The notes under the pieces: model-generated
Seen by the model: only the letters and a program-made list of their open reading frames with translations
The model's database searches: none
What the model was told of the DNA's origin: nothing
Made by a program: the position numbers and the translations under genes
NCBI GenBank assembly: GCA_003258735.1
Contig: QHME01000009.1
Coordinates: 1,796-59,884, forward strand
Reading direction: 5' to 3'
DNA: 58,089 nucleotides
Origin: Candidatus Melainabacteria bacterium
GTDB lineage: Bacteria > Cyanobacteriota > Vampirovibrionia > Gastranaerophilales > Gastranaerophilaceae
Shown here: positions 23,245 through 31,612 of the stretch, one piece after another
Position numbering within the stretch: position 1 is the stretch's first letter
How the letters are laid out: the number at the start of each line of letters is the position of its first letter

Positions 23245-25572
23245 ATGAGTATGATTAAAAGAATTGTTAAATTAAATAATTTTGGAAGTTTTAAAAAGTT
23301 TACTGCTGGGGATCAATTAAACGAATTTCAACAGTACAATCTAATTTGGGGTCTAAATGGAACTGGTAAGACTACATTGTCAAGATTCTTTGAATGCTTA
23401 AATCTTGGATTTGTACCAGATGAGTATGATTCAAAGGATTATAATAATGATTTTTTAGTAAAAATTATTGATGAAGATATGCAATATCGTACTTTAAATA
23501 CATTTAAAGATAATTTTTATATCGGAAAAATTAAAATATTTAATAATCATTTTGTAGAAACTAATTTATCTCTAGATAGTAGTACCGCAAAAACAAAAGC
23601 TATAACTTATACCATAGGTGAGACTAATAAAGATTTAAAAACAAAAATTGGTAATTTAGAAAAAGAATTAGAGTCCTATTACATAGAACAAAAAGGTAAA
23701 AAATTTAGAAAAATCGATTTTGATATTGAAAATGCAGAAAATAGTATAAATAACGAATGTACCAATATTGCTGCAGAAATCAGGGCAGATTTATGCATAT
23801 CTAATTCCCAGAGTTATAAAAGAGATCATTTTTTTGTTGATTTCAGTGGTGAACGAGTAGATGGGAAACCCGAAATAACTAAAATGCAAAAAGAAGAAGC
23901 TCGAAAAAAATATACCCAACCAAGTAAGGAAAAACTCGCAATCGATTTTGATGAACTAATATCAGAAAATGAAATAAATACCATTAATAATTTATTAAAT
24001 CAAACTGTTACTCGTAAACAAAATTGTAACGATGAACTTATTAATTGGTTAGCAGAGGGATTAAAACATAAAACAAATACTAAATGTCCATTCTGTCACC
24101 AAGATACTGATAACATTTGGAACCTTCGTTATAATGAAATACAAGAATTACTAAAAAAAGATGATTCTTATCTTAAGTTAGAAAACGACATACTCAAAAT
24201 GATTGATACTTTAAATCAAAGAGTACAGGTGGCAAATACCAACAAAATATTTAATCTTAGAATTACAGATTTTATCAATGAAATAGATGATGAAAACCTT
24301 AACAACTATAAAGCAAGTTTTAAAAAATATATAGAAAATGTTAATAGTATAATCAATATACTAAGAAACAAGCAAAAAAATAAAGATTTAACACCAAATA
24401 TTTCTGATTTTATATCTCAAATAAAAGATTTTAATAATATAAAATCTGAATTTGCTCAAATAATAATCAACAATAATAAATCTATTGAAACATTTGAAAA
24501 AGACAAATCTCAAGCGATGAAAACAGTTATAAAATATTATATAGCTGAAAATTTTGATAATTTAAATTCTCAAATTAGTAATATTGATAGTTTAAATAAA
24601 CAAAAAGAACCAATTATAAAAAAAATTAATAATATTAAGTCCGAAATAGATAAATTAAAAGCTGAATTATCAAATCAAAAATTACCAATAGCAGAAATTG
24701 AAAAATATATAAATATCATATTTGGTTATAAAAAATTTCAAATTGAATTTGAAGATTCAACTAAATCATACGTAATAAAAAGAGATGGCAATAAAATAGC
24801 CAAAAATTTAAGTGAAGGAGAAAAAACGGTAATAGCATTTGCCTACTTTTTAGCAACCTTAAAATCGAAAGATTTTGATTTGTCAAAATCCATTATTGTT
24901 ATTGACGATCCTGTTAGTAGTTTAGATCAGCAATACTTATTTAATTTACTGAATTTATTAATGAATAAATTTGATAGTCCTAAAACTTTTTCACAATTAT
25001 TTATCTTAACTCATAATTTTTATTTCTTCAAAAAAGTAAGAGCTATTTTACTTAATAAAAACAAAGAGTATAATAATAATCTCAAAAGTCAAGCAGAACA
25101 AAAACAAGAACCTTTTCAAGAGCATTTACTATATGAGGTCTTTCAAATACAAAAAAATGATACCTCATATATAAATAATGCTGACAAATATCTTAAGGAC
25201 TTTGATTCCGAATATTCTTATACAATAAGTTATTTAAGAAAAGCATTAAAACTTCCAGAAGAAGATTTAAAACAAATTCCTTTAGGTAACTCAATCAGAA
25301 AAATATTAGAGATTTTTCTAGCATTTAGATGTCCTAGCAAAAAAACAATTTTTACAAGATATAATAACGTAATTAAAGGATGGGATGAAATAGATAAAAA
25401 TAAATTCAAATATCTACAAGATATTGCAAATGCAACGAGCCATACTGAAGGTTGTGAAGACTTAGAAGCTCTGGAAGAATTTAAATTATTTATTGGAAAG
25501 AATGAAATAAATCAACTATTTGAATTTATTGAAAAAGTTGATGAACCTCATTATAAACAATTACCAAAATAA
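23245..25572 (+). CDS. RloC/PrrC-like AAA ATPase (AAA_13 type)
   Basis: 775 residues. An ABC/SMC-type ATPase: Walker A GLNGTGKT (36-43); long coiled coils interrupted by a zinc-hook-like KCPFCHQD (Cys281, Cys284); then signature LSEGEK (about 523), Walker B IIVIDDPVSSLD (about 550-562) and switch LTHNF. The C-terminal region has R685-x3-E689 and NATSH (His733), an Arg-Glu-His arrangement like that of the PrrC/RloC anticodon nucleases, though the Glu-to-His spacing is longer than in PrrC. I infer an RloC-like DNA-damage- or phage-sensing nuclease; tRNA cleavage is not shown by sequence alone. It ends just inside the right arm sites of the island. Confidence 0.8.
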   Translation: MSMIKRIVKLNNFGSFKKFTAGDQLNEFQQYNLIWGLNGTGKTTLSRFFECLNLGFVPDEYDSKDYNNDFLVKIIDEDMQYRTLNTFKDNFYIGKIKIFNNHFVETNLSLDSSTAKTKAITYTIGETNKDLKTKIGNLEKELESYYIEQKGKKFRKIDFDIENAENSINNECTNIAAEIRADLCISNSQSYKRDHFFVDFSGERVDGKPEITKMQKEEARKKYTQPSKEKLAIDFDELISENEINTINNLLNQTVTRKQNCNDELINWLAEGLKHKTNTKCPFCHQDTDNIWNLRYNEIQELLKKDDSYLKLENDILKMIDTLNQRVQVANTNKIFNLRITDFINEIDDENLNNYKASFKKYIENVNSIINILRNKQKNKDLTPNISDFISQIKDFNNIKSEFAQIIINNNKSIETFEKDKSQAMKTVIKYYIAENFDNLNSQISNIDSLNKQKEPIIKKINNIKSEIDKLKAELSNQKLPIAEIEKYINIIFGYKKFQIEFEDSTKSYVIKRDGNKIAKNLSEGEKTVIAFAYFLATLKSKDFDLSKSIIVIDDPVSSLDQQYLFNLLNLLMNKFDSPKTFSQLFILTHNFYFFKKVRAILLNKNKEYNNNLKSQAEQKQEPFQEHLLYEVFQIQKNDTSYINNADKYLKDFDSEYSYTISYLRKALKLPEEDLKQIPLGNSIRKILEIFLAFRCPSKKTIFTRYNNVIKGWDEIDKNKFKYLQDIANATSHTEGCEDLEALEEFKLFIGKNEINQLFEFIEKVDEPHYKQLPK

Positions 25573-25587
25573 TTTCATAATATTCTC

Positions 25588-25613
25588 AGTCCCCACATAG
25601 TCCCCAAAGGGGA
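25588..25613 (+). repeat. AGTCCCC repeats (putative integrase arm sites, right)
   Basis: AGTCCCC at 25588-25594 and 25599-25605, 11 bp apart, mirrors the left-end pair. The second copy is part of the palindrome TCCCCAAAGGGGA (25601-25613). Confidence 0.55.
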
Positions 25614-25659
25614 TATTGGAGATATATTTACAAAAATGTTTATATGCCCAAAAGCCACT

Positions 25660-25688
25660 AAAAAAGCCACCTTTCAAGGTGGCTTTTA
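25660..25688 (-). terminator. Island-supplied terminator for tRNA-Ser
   Basis: On the minus strand AAAAGCCACC, loop, GGTGGCTTTT is followed by further T residues. It begins 5 nt after the tRNA 3' end, so the island brought a replacement terminator to the tRNA it split. Confidence 0.8.
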
Positions 25689-25692
25689 AATT

Positions 25693-25779
25693 AGGAGGAG
25701 GTGGGATTCGAACCCACGGAACGCTCGCACGTTCGACGGTTTTCAAGACCGCTCCGATCAACCGCTCTGGCACTCCTCC
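25693..25779 (-). tRNA. tRNA-Ser(UGA)
   Basis: The minus strand folds as a class II tRNA: acceptor GGAGGAG / CTCCTCC, anticodon stem CGGTC / AACCG around loop TTGAA giving anticodon TGA, a long variable arm (AACGTGCGAGCGTT) and T-arm GTGGGTTCGAATCCCAC. The acceptor stem pairs fully. The discriminator position is T and no CCA is encoded, unlike the displaced end at 14351. The 3' part lies in the right attachment site (GAGGTGGGATTCGAACCCA, 25698-25716), so the island supplied the present 3' end. Confidence 0.95.
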
Positions 25780-25881
25780 AAGCAATTGCTTCGAATGTAT
25801 TATTATAATACCAATTCAATATTAAATGTCAAGAACTAATTTATAAATTATTCGTATGATTTTTTATTTTCCAGTAAAATC

Positions 25882-25887
25882 TATAAT
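25882..25887 (+). promoter_or_regulatory. -10 box of a leaderless gene
   Basis: TATAAT ends 7 nt before the ATG at 25895, so transcription should start at about 25894, essentially at the start codon. There is no Shine-Dalgarno sequence. Confidence 0.55.
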
Positions 25888-25894
25888 TTACAGT

Positions 25895-26377
25895 ATGGAA
25901 ATCATAGGTAATAATACCGAAAATATTGCAATCAGGCGAACCTCCACTCTCAAATTTATCATTCTGACAATCGTCACACTAGGCTTATATTGGTATGTTT
26001 GGTTGTGGAAGTTAATAACGGATATAAACAAACTATCAGATAAAAGGCACATACATCGCACAATTTGGTTTCCAATACTGATATTATTGGAAAGTTATTC
26101 CACATGGTTAAATATAAAGGGATTGAATGGAGATTTTCTAGTAAACATAGCCGATTTGGCATGGAGTATTTTACAACTTTGTTTAGCATTACAAATTTTG
26201 AAAAACATTGAAAACTATATACTTGAAGAATTTGAAATAAAAATAAAACACAATATTTTTTACTGCCTACTATTCAGCTCATTTTACATAAATTTCAAAA
26301 TAAACAGGCTGCCCAAAGACATAAAAAAAGCTTATACCAAGAAATTGGAAAAAATAAAAGAAAGTCAAAACAGCTAG
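25895..26377 (+). CDS. Small integral membrane protein (DUF4234-like)
   Basis: 160 residues from ATG 25895. An upstream in-frame ATG (25856) lies before the -10 box and is unlikely to be transcribed. Hydrophobic segments occur at about 19-38 (FIILTIVTLGLYWYVWLW), 56-70 and 85-105, and RRTSTLKFIILTIVTLGLYWYVW resembles the opening of DUF4234 membrane proteins. The tail is basic. The function is unknown. It lies 115 bp beyond the tRNA and 27 nt before gtrA in the same direction, although gtrA has its own promoter. Confidence 0.65.
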   Translation: MEIIGNNTENIAIRRTSTLKFIILTIVTLGLYWYVWLWKLITDINKLSDKRHIHRTIWFPILILLESYSTWLNIKGLNGDFLVNIADLAWSILQLCLALQILKNIENYILEEFEIKIKHNIFYCLLFSSFYINFKINRLPKDIKKAYTKKLEKIKESQNS

Positions 26378-26392
26378 ATTTTCTCTTTATGC

Positions 26393-26398
26393 TAAAAT
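26393..26398 (+). promoter_or_regulatory. Extended -10 box of leaderless gtrA-like gene
   Basis: TGC followed by TAAAAT (26393-26398) is an extended -10 element. The predicted start of transcription, 7 nt on, is the A of the ATG at 26405. Confidence 0.55.
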
Positions 26399-26404
26399 TA
26401 ACTT

Positions 26405-26824
26405 ATGGAAGTTATTAAAAATTTATACGAAAAGTGGTGTAAAATTCCTGATAAAATACGATTTCTTTTTATTGGCGGAGTGAATGCTGCCATTTCATAC
26501 ATAATTTTTGCAATTGCACTATATATTTTGGGTGACAAAAACTACCAAGCATGTGTAATCCTGCAATGGACTATTTCATCAGTATTTTCGTATTTTAATC
26601 AAAAATTCTTTGTTTTTTGCACCAAAGGCAATTATCTGAAAGAATATTTAAAATGCTGTTCAACTTGGGCGGTGAGCTATCTTTTGAACGTTATCATTTT
26701 GGAATTATTAGTCAGATTTGCAATAAAAAATGTCTATCTATCACAATTCGTTTCAATTTTCCTTGTATCAGTTGTAACTTATGTTTTGTTCAAATATTTT
26801 GCGTTCAAAACCCACAAAAAATAG
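26405..26824 (+). CDS. GtrA-family membrane protein
   Basis: 139 residues with four hydrophobic segments: RFLFIGGVNAAISYIIFAIALYIL, a second around 45-65, a third around 85-105 and a fourth around 112-130. The opening 'RFLFIGGVNAAISY' is the GtrA/DPMS hallmark. Family members move lipid-linked sugars across the membrane during surface-polysaccharide modification. It is convergent with the TolC-like gene, with 3 nt between the stop codons, so there is no room for a terminator between them. Confidence 0.85.
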   Translation: MEVIKNLYEKWCKIPDKIRFLFIGGVNAAISYIIFAIALYILGDKNYQACVILQWTISSVFSYFNQKFFVFCTKGNYLKEYLKCCSTWAVSYLLNVIILELLVRFAIKNVYLSQFVSIFLVSVVTYVLFKYFAFKTHKK

Positions 26825-26827
26825 TTT

Positions 26828-28351
26828 CTAAAGATTTTTATCAGACTCTTTAATTGGTGCACCAACAACTCTCTCAAGTTCAGCTGCGTTTATATTGTAT
26901 TGCAAAAGATTTGAATAATAGTCTAATTGTGCATTAAGGTAGGTATTTTCAGAATCTTTAAATTCAATTGCATTACCTAAGCCGACTTGATAACGTCTAA
27001 ACGCTTGATATTGTTGTTCTTTAGCCTGTTGAAGTGCTAGTTTTGAAACTGCAATACTGTCATGAGAATTCATCAAATTGATATATGCACTTTTTACATC
27101 CAAATACACATTTTGACGTTCCTGCTCATAATCTGCCACATATTTTTTATAAGTAGCTGTTGCCTCATCAACTTGTTTTTTCAACAACATCAAATTCAAA
27201 GCCGAATATTGAAGTTGAACACCAACTTGATAACCATAGTCTGCATTTATTTTCCTACCACCATGATTATATGAACCAAAAGCACCAACATCAGGAGTAA
27301 ATGCACGTTTTGCACTCCTAATATTTAATTCTGCGGCATCCATTCTTTTCTTTGCAGCAAGAAGTGCAGGACGAGATGTTTGAGCAAGTTGAATCAATTC
27401 AGGAAAATTAACTGCATATTCTTTTGAGTTTAGACCATCTTTTAACACAACTTCCGCAAGTTCAGGAATACCAACTGCATTTGCTAATTGAACAGCAGCC
27501 AATTCTTGTGTATTTTTCGCCTTAATCAAATTCAACTTTGCTTTCCCCAAGTTATATTCAGCATAAGTAACATCAATTTTAGCCTTTTTACCAATATCAT
27601 AATAAGCTCTTGCCTGTTTCAATTGAAGTTCATAATCTTGTACTGTATTTTCATAAACTTCTTTTTGTAATTTTGCAAAAACCATATTATAATAAGCTGC
27701 TTTTACGTTATAAATAACAGTTTCAATACTTGTCTCAGCATCAAATCTTGAAGACTCATAATTCTTTTTAGCAGTATCTGCGGCAGCCTTTGTTTTACCA
27801 AAATCAAATAATAGCATATTAGCAGACAAAGTTGGGACATAGTACATATCGTATTTTTGAACCATCATTTTTGAGAAATTTCCGCCCATAGTATTAAGCA
27901 TATCATTTCTTGAATAGCTTACACCAGCTGAAATAGTTGGAAAATAATTTGCCCAAGCTTGTCCTATACGAGTTTTATAGATTTCCGAATTGCTTATAGC
28001 AGACATAATCGCAGGATGGTGCGTAATCGCAAGCTTGATACAATCAGGAAGCGATACCTCACCATTCATATCAGCATATTCAATTTGGCTGTTGATTGTA
28101 GGAAATTTTGTTTCATACATACCTTCTGCCTCTTGAGATGATTTAGTTTTTGTTCTTTGGTTTGATTTTAATTTTTTAATTTCTGTTTTTTGATTAACTT
28201 TAACCTCTTTTTCAGGTTCAATAATATGAATTTCTTTATCTTTTGAGGCTATCAATTCAGAATCAGATGGTTTTGCCTTTTTGGCAACAGCAAAGTTTGA
28301 GCTCAAAACCAAAACCGATGCTATTAAAATTGTATTAAAAACCTTTTTCAT
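26828..28351 (-). CDS. TolC-family outer-membrane efflux protein
   Basis: 507 residues. A signal peptide (MKKVFNTILIASVLVLSSNFAVA) is followed by a charged linker of about 60 residues and two outer-membrane-efflux repeats, seen in LPDCIKLAITHHPAIMSAISNSEIYKTRIGQA and later PELIQLAQTSRPALLAAKKRMDAAELNIRSAK. It would form the trimeric outer-membrane channel of the pump encoded just upstream, from which it is separated by 3 nt. GGAG lies upstream of the start. The Lys/Glu-rich linker after the signal peptide is longer than usual. Third gene of the MarR-controlled operon. Confidence 0.9.
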   Translation of the reverse strand: MKKVFNTILIASVLVLSSNFAVAKKAKPSDSELIASKDKEIHIIEPEKEVKVNQKTEIKKLKSNQRTKTKSSQEAEGMYETKFPTINSQIEYADMNGEVSLPDCIKLAITHHPAIMSAISNSEIYKTRIGQAWANYFPTISAGVSYSRNDMLNTMGGNFSKMMVQKYDMYYVPTLSANMLLFDFGKTKAAADTAKKNYESSRFDAETSIETVIYNVKAAYYNMVFAKLQKEVYENTVQDYELQLKQARAYYDIGKKAKIDVTYAEYNLGKAKLNLIKAKNTQELAAVQLANAVGIPELAEVVLKDGLNSKEYAVNFPELIQLAQTSRPALLAAKKRMDAAELNIRSAKRAFTPDVGAFGSYNHGGRKINADYGYQVGVQLQYSALNLMLLKKQVDEATATYKKYVADYEQERQNVYLDVKSAYINLMNSHDSIAVSKLALQQAKEQQYQAFRRYQVGLGNAIEFKDSENTYLNAQLDYYSNLLQYNINAAELERVVGAPIKESDKNL

Positions 28352-28354
28352 TTA

Positions 28355-31300
28355 TTACATCTCCAAATCTTTTTCAGTTATTTCTTTTTTAGGGAACTTA
28401 TCAACAAATTCTTGAACTAATACATAAAATGCCGGAGTCAAAGCAGCACCTAATGTTGCAGCTGCAACCATACCACCAAATACTGTTGACCCAACAGATA
28501 TTCTTGAATTTGCACCTGCACCTGATGCAAATATCATCGGCAATACGCCTATAATAAAGGCAAGTTCAGTCATCATAATTGCCCTGAATCTCAATTTTGC
28601 CGCTTTTATTGCAGCTTCTCTTACAGACAAACCATTTTTCTCATGTTCTTCTTTCGCAAATTCAACAATCAAAATAGATTGTTTAGCCGCCAAACCAATC
28701 AATGTAATCATACCAACTTGTGAATAAATATCAAAAGATTGGTTAATCATCATTTGGAATAACAATGCGCCTAAAGCTGCAATCGGAGATACCAACAATA
28801 CCGCAACTGGAATTGTGTAACTTTCGTATAATGCTACTAGGAACAAGTATACAAATAGTAGTGCCATCGCTACAATTACAATTGTTTGACCTGACGCTTC
28901 TCTTTCTTGAGCAGAAGTACCTGACCAATCAAATGTCATATCTGAAGGTAATGTCTTTTTCGCAACTTCTTCCATTGCCTTCATTGCATCCCCTGAACTT
29001 TTACCTGCAGCCTGTTGACCTTGAATTTGGACAGATTCATACATATTATATCTTGAAATAGATGCTGTACCAACGGTCTGACGCAGGGACATTATTGACA
29101 GTACAGGAACTTGTACTCCATTTTTATTTTTTACATATATACCTGATAAATCAGCAGCTTTATCACGAAATCTACTTTCTGCCTGAAGTTGAACTTTGAA
29201 TACTCTGCCGTATTTATTAAAGTCATTTACATAGTAAGTACCAAGCATTGATGATAATGTTGAATAAAGTTCAGACAAATCAACATTTTGAGCCAAAGCT
29301 TTTTCATAATCAATATCAACAATATATTGTGGTACGTTTGCTTGGAATGAAGTATTTACACTTGATAGTGATGGATCAGCATTTGCAGCAGCAACAAGTT
29401 TATTTGCCCAAGATTCCATTTCTTGCGCGGTATAATCACCTTGTGATAGCATTTGGAACTCAAAACCACCCATCATACTCATACCCATAATTGCCGGAGG
29501 TGAAAATGCCATAATTGAAGCTTCTTTTGTATTACCGGCAATCTTTCTGACTTCTGATAATATCGCAGTGTGAGAAAGATTTGTTGGTCGTCCTTGAATT
29601 TTTCTTTTTACCCAATCAATAGGTCCAACTTTTCTATCTGCATAATCATCCAACTGAATAATCGCAGTTGCTGAGTTTACAGCACCGTTTCCACCAAAAA
29701 TTGTAAGTTTATTGGCATCAACACCATCCAATGTCTTTACTTGGTCTGCGAATTTTCTTGAAACTTCCTCTGTTCTTGATAAAGATGCACCATCAGGAAG
29801 GGTAATTGATGCAAGTAAAATACCTTGGTCTTCATCTGGGATAAAACCTGTTGAAATAATTTTAAATGAGCCCAATGTCAAACCTACAATTACCAAGTAA
29901 GTAATTATTACAAGTTTCTTGTCATAAACAAATTTTGTAACAAACTCCATATAAAAATCTTCTAACTTATTAAAATAACTATTGAATACTTCAACAATCT
30001 TAGAAGTTCTTTTATTTATTTTTTCCTTAATATGTTCTAAATGAAGTTGCAAAGGAGTTTTAGGAGTATTTTGTATATCATCCTTTTTTTGTCCCAAGAA
30101 ATGAGAACACATTGCAGGAGAAAGTGTCAATGCACAAATTGCAGAAATCGCAATGGATACAGCAATACAAACCGCAAATTGTTTGTACATAACACCTGTC
30201 ATACCACCCATAAATCCAATTGGCACAAATACAGCCATCAAAACAAGAGCCATAGCAACAAGAGATGAACCTACTTCTTCCATTGTCAACTGGGTAGCAA
30301 TAATTGCGGATTTACCTTCATCAATGTGTCGTTTTACGTTTTCAATTACTACAATCGCGTCATCAACTACAACACCAACTGCCAACACAAGCGCAAACAA
30401 TGATAACAAGTTGATTGACATTCCTAAAGCATCTAGAGCAAAAAATGTACCGACTAAAGATACAGGAATTGTTGCACAAGGCACAAGAGTAGCCATCCCA
30501 TCACCTAAAAATAAGAAGATAATCAATACAACAATTAAACCTGTCAAAAGGATAGTAAATTCTACTTCCTTCATTGATTCTTGAATATATTCGGCATCAT
30601 CTTTTATTGTCATAATCTTGATACCGTTTGTCATTCTTGAATTTAGTTCATCTATTTTAGCGTGAACAGCTTTTGACATATTAATAACGTTGGCATCCGG
30701 AAGTTGAGATATCATAACAATTGCAGAAGGTTTACCATTTACTAAACCTAAGTTAGAATATGATTGCGCACCCAATTCTACTCTCGCAACATCTTTAATT
30801 CTGACATTTGAACCATCCATATTTGAACGAATAATAATATTTTCAAAATCTTTTACATCAGCAAGTCTGCCTTTTGTTTTTAAGGTTAATTGCAAAGCCT
30901 GCGCATCATCTGTAGGCAATTGTCCTAACGCACCTGCTGTTACCTGCGTATTTTGGTTAGAAATAGCAGATTTTATTTCACTTGTTGAAATATTTAACCC
31001 TGCCATTTTTTGAGGGTCTAACCAGATTCTCATAGAGTAATCGCCTGCACCATAAACGGAAACATCTGCTACACCTTCAACACGCTTCAATTCATCCTTA
31101 ATATAAATAGACCCATAATTTGTCAAATCTAACTGCGACCAATTGCCTGATTCTGGGTAAAGAGTCAAAATCAAAGCACCTGAACCTGAAGAACGGCTAA
31201 TTGCAGTAACACCTGTCCTTTGTACATCTTCCGGCAACTGGGTTAAAACCTGCTGAATACGGTTATTTACGTTCATTAAGTTGATATTTTTATCAGAACC

Positions 31301-31612
31301 AACCTTAAAATACATAGTTAGCGAATAGCTGCCATCATAAGATGTTGACGACATATAAGAAAGATTTTCAACACCGTTTAATTTATTTTCTAAAACTGTA
31401 GCAACAGATGACTCAATAACTTCCGCACTCGCACCTTGATAATTTGCACTAACCATGATTTGCGGAGGAGTAACATCAGGGTAACTTTCTTGTTTCAAAC
31501 CTGCTAACGAAATTAAACCTATTATAACAATACAGATTGAAATTACTAATGCAAATCTTGGTTTTCTTATGAAAAAGTACAGTTTTTCTTTATCAAATAT
31601 TTTTTTTATCAT
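28355..31612 (-). CDS. RND efflux transporter (HAE1 family, AcrB-like)
   Basis: 1,085 residues, full length for an inner-membrane HAE1 pump. The N-terminus (FFIRKPRFALVISICIVIIGLISLAGL), paired periplasmic domains and 12 membrane segments are visible. The proton-relay residues are present: Asp-Asp in VGVVVDDAIVVIENVKRH and Lys in GLAAKQSILIVEFAKE. It would export drugs or amphiphiles using the proton gradient, together with the adaptor and TolC-like protein of the same operon. Its ATG overlaps the adaptor stop by 1 nt, and AGGTAAAG in the adaptor end serves as ribosome binding site. Confidence 0.95.
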   Translation of the reverse strand: MIKKIFDKEKLYFFIRKPRFALVISICIVIIGLISLAGLKQESYPDVTPPQIMVSANYQGASAEVIESSVATVLENKLNGVENLSYMSSTSYDGSYSLTMYFKVGSDKNINLMNVNNRIQQVLTQLPEDVQRTGVTAISRSSGSGALILTLYPESGNWSQLDLTNYGSIYIKDELKRVEGVADVSVYGAGDYSMRIWLDPQKMAGLNISTSEIKSAISNQNTQVTAGALGQLPTDDAQALQLTLKTKGRLADVKDFENIIIRSNMDGSNVRIKDVARVELGAQSYSNLGLVNGKPSAIVMISQLPDANVINMSKAVHAKIDELNSRMTNGIKIMTIKDDAEYIQESMKEVEFTILLTGLIVVLIIFLFLGDGMATLVPCATIPVSLVGTFFALDALGMSINLLSLFALVLAVGVVVDDAIVVIENVKRHIDEGKSAIIATQLTMEEVGSSLVAMALVLMAVFVPIGFMGGMTGVMYKQFAVCIAVSIAISAICALTLSPAMCSHFLGQKKDDIQNTPKTPLQLHLEHIKEKINKRTSKIVEVFNSYFNKLEDFYMEFVTKFVYDKKLVIITYLVIVGLTLGSFKIISTGFIPDEDQGILLASITLPDGASLSRTEEVSRKFADQVKTLDGVDANKLTIFGGNGAVNSATAIIQLDDYADRKVGPIDWVKRKIQGRPTNLSHTAILSEVRKIAGNTKEASIMAFSPPAIMGMSMMGGFEFQMLSQGDYTAQEMESWANKLVAAANADPSLSSVNTSFQANVPQYIVDIDYEKALAQNVDLSELYSTLSSMLGTYYVNDFNKYGRVFKVQLQAESRFRDKAADLSGIYVKNKNGVQVPVLSIMSLRQTVGTASISRYNMYESVQIQGQQAAGKSSGDAMKAMEEVAKKTLPSDMTFDWSGTSAQEREASGQTIVIVAMALLFVYLFLVALYESYTIPVAVLLVSPIAALGALLFQMMINQSFDIYSQVGMITLIGLAAKQSILIVEFAKEEHEKNGLSVREAAIKAAKLRFRAIMMTELAFIIGVLPMIFASGAGANSRISVGSTVFGGMVAAATLGAALTPAFYVLVQEFVDKFPKKEITEKDLEM

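Noticed and set aside
25561..25825. Reading frames on both strands across the tRNA-Ser gene
   Set aside because: They translate the tRNA itself; the plus-strand one gives the familiar spurious 'GGGIRTHGTLARS' peptide.
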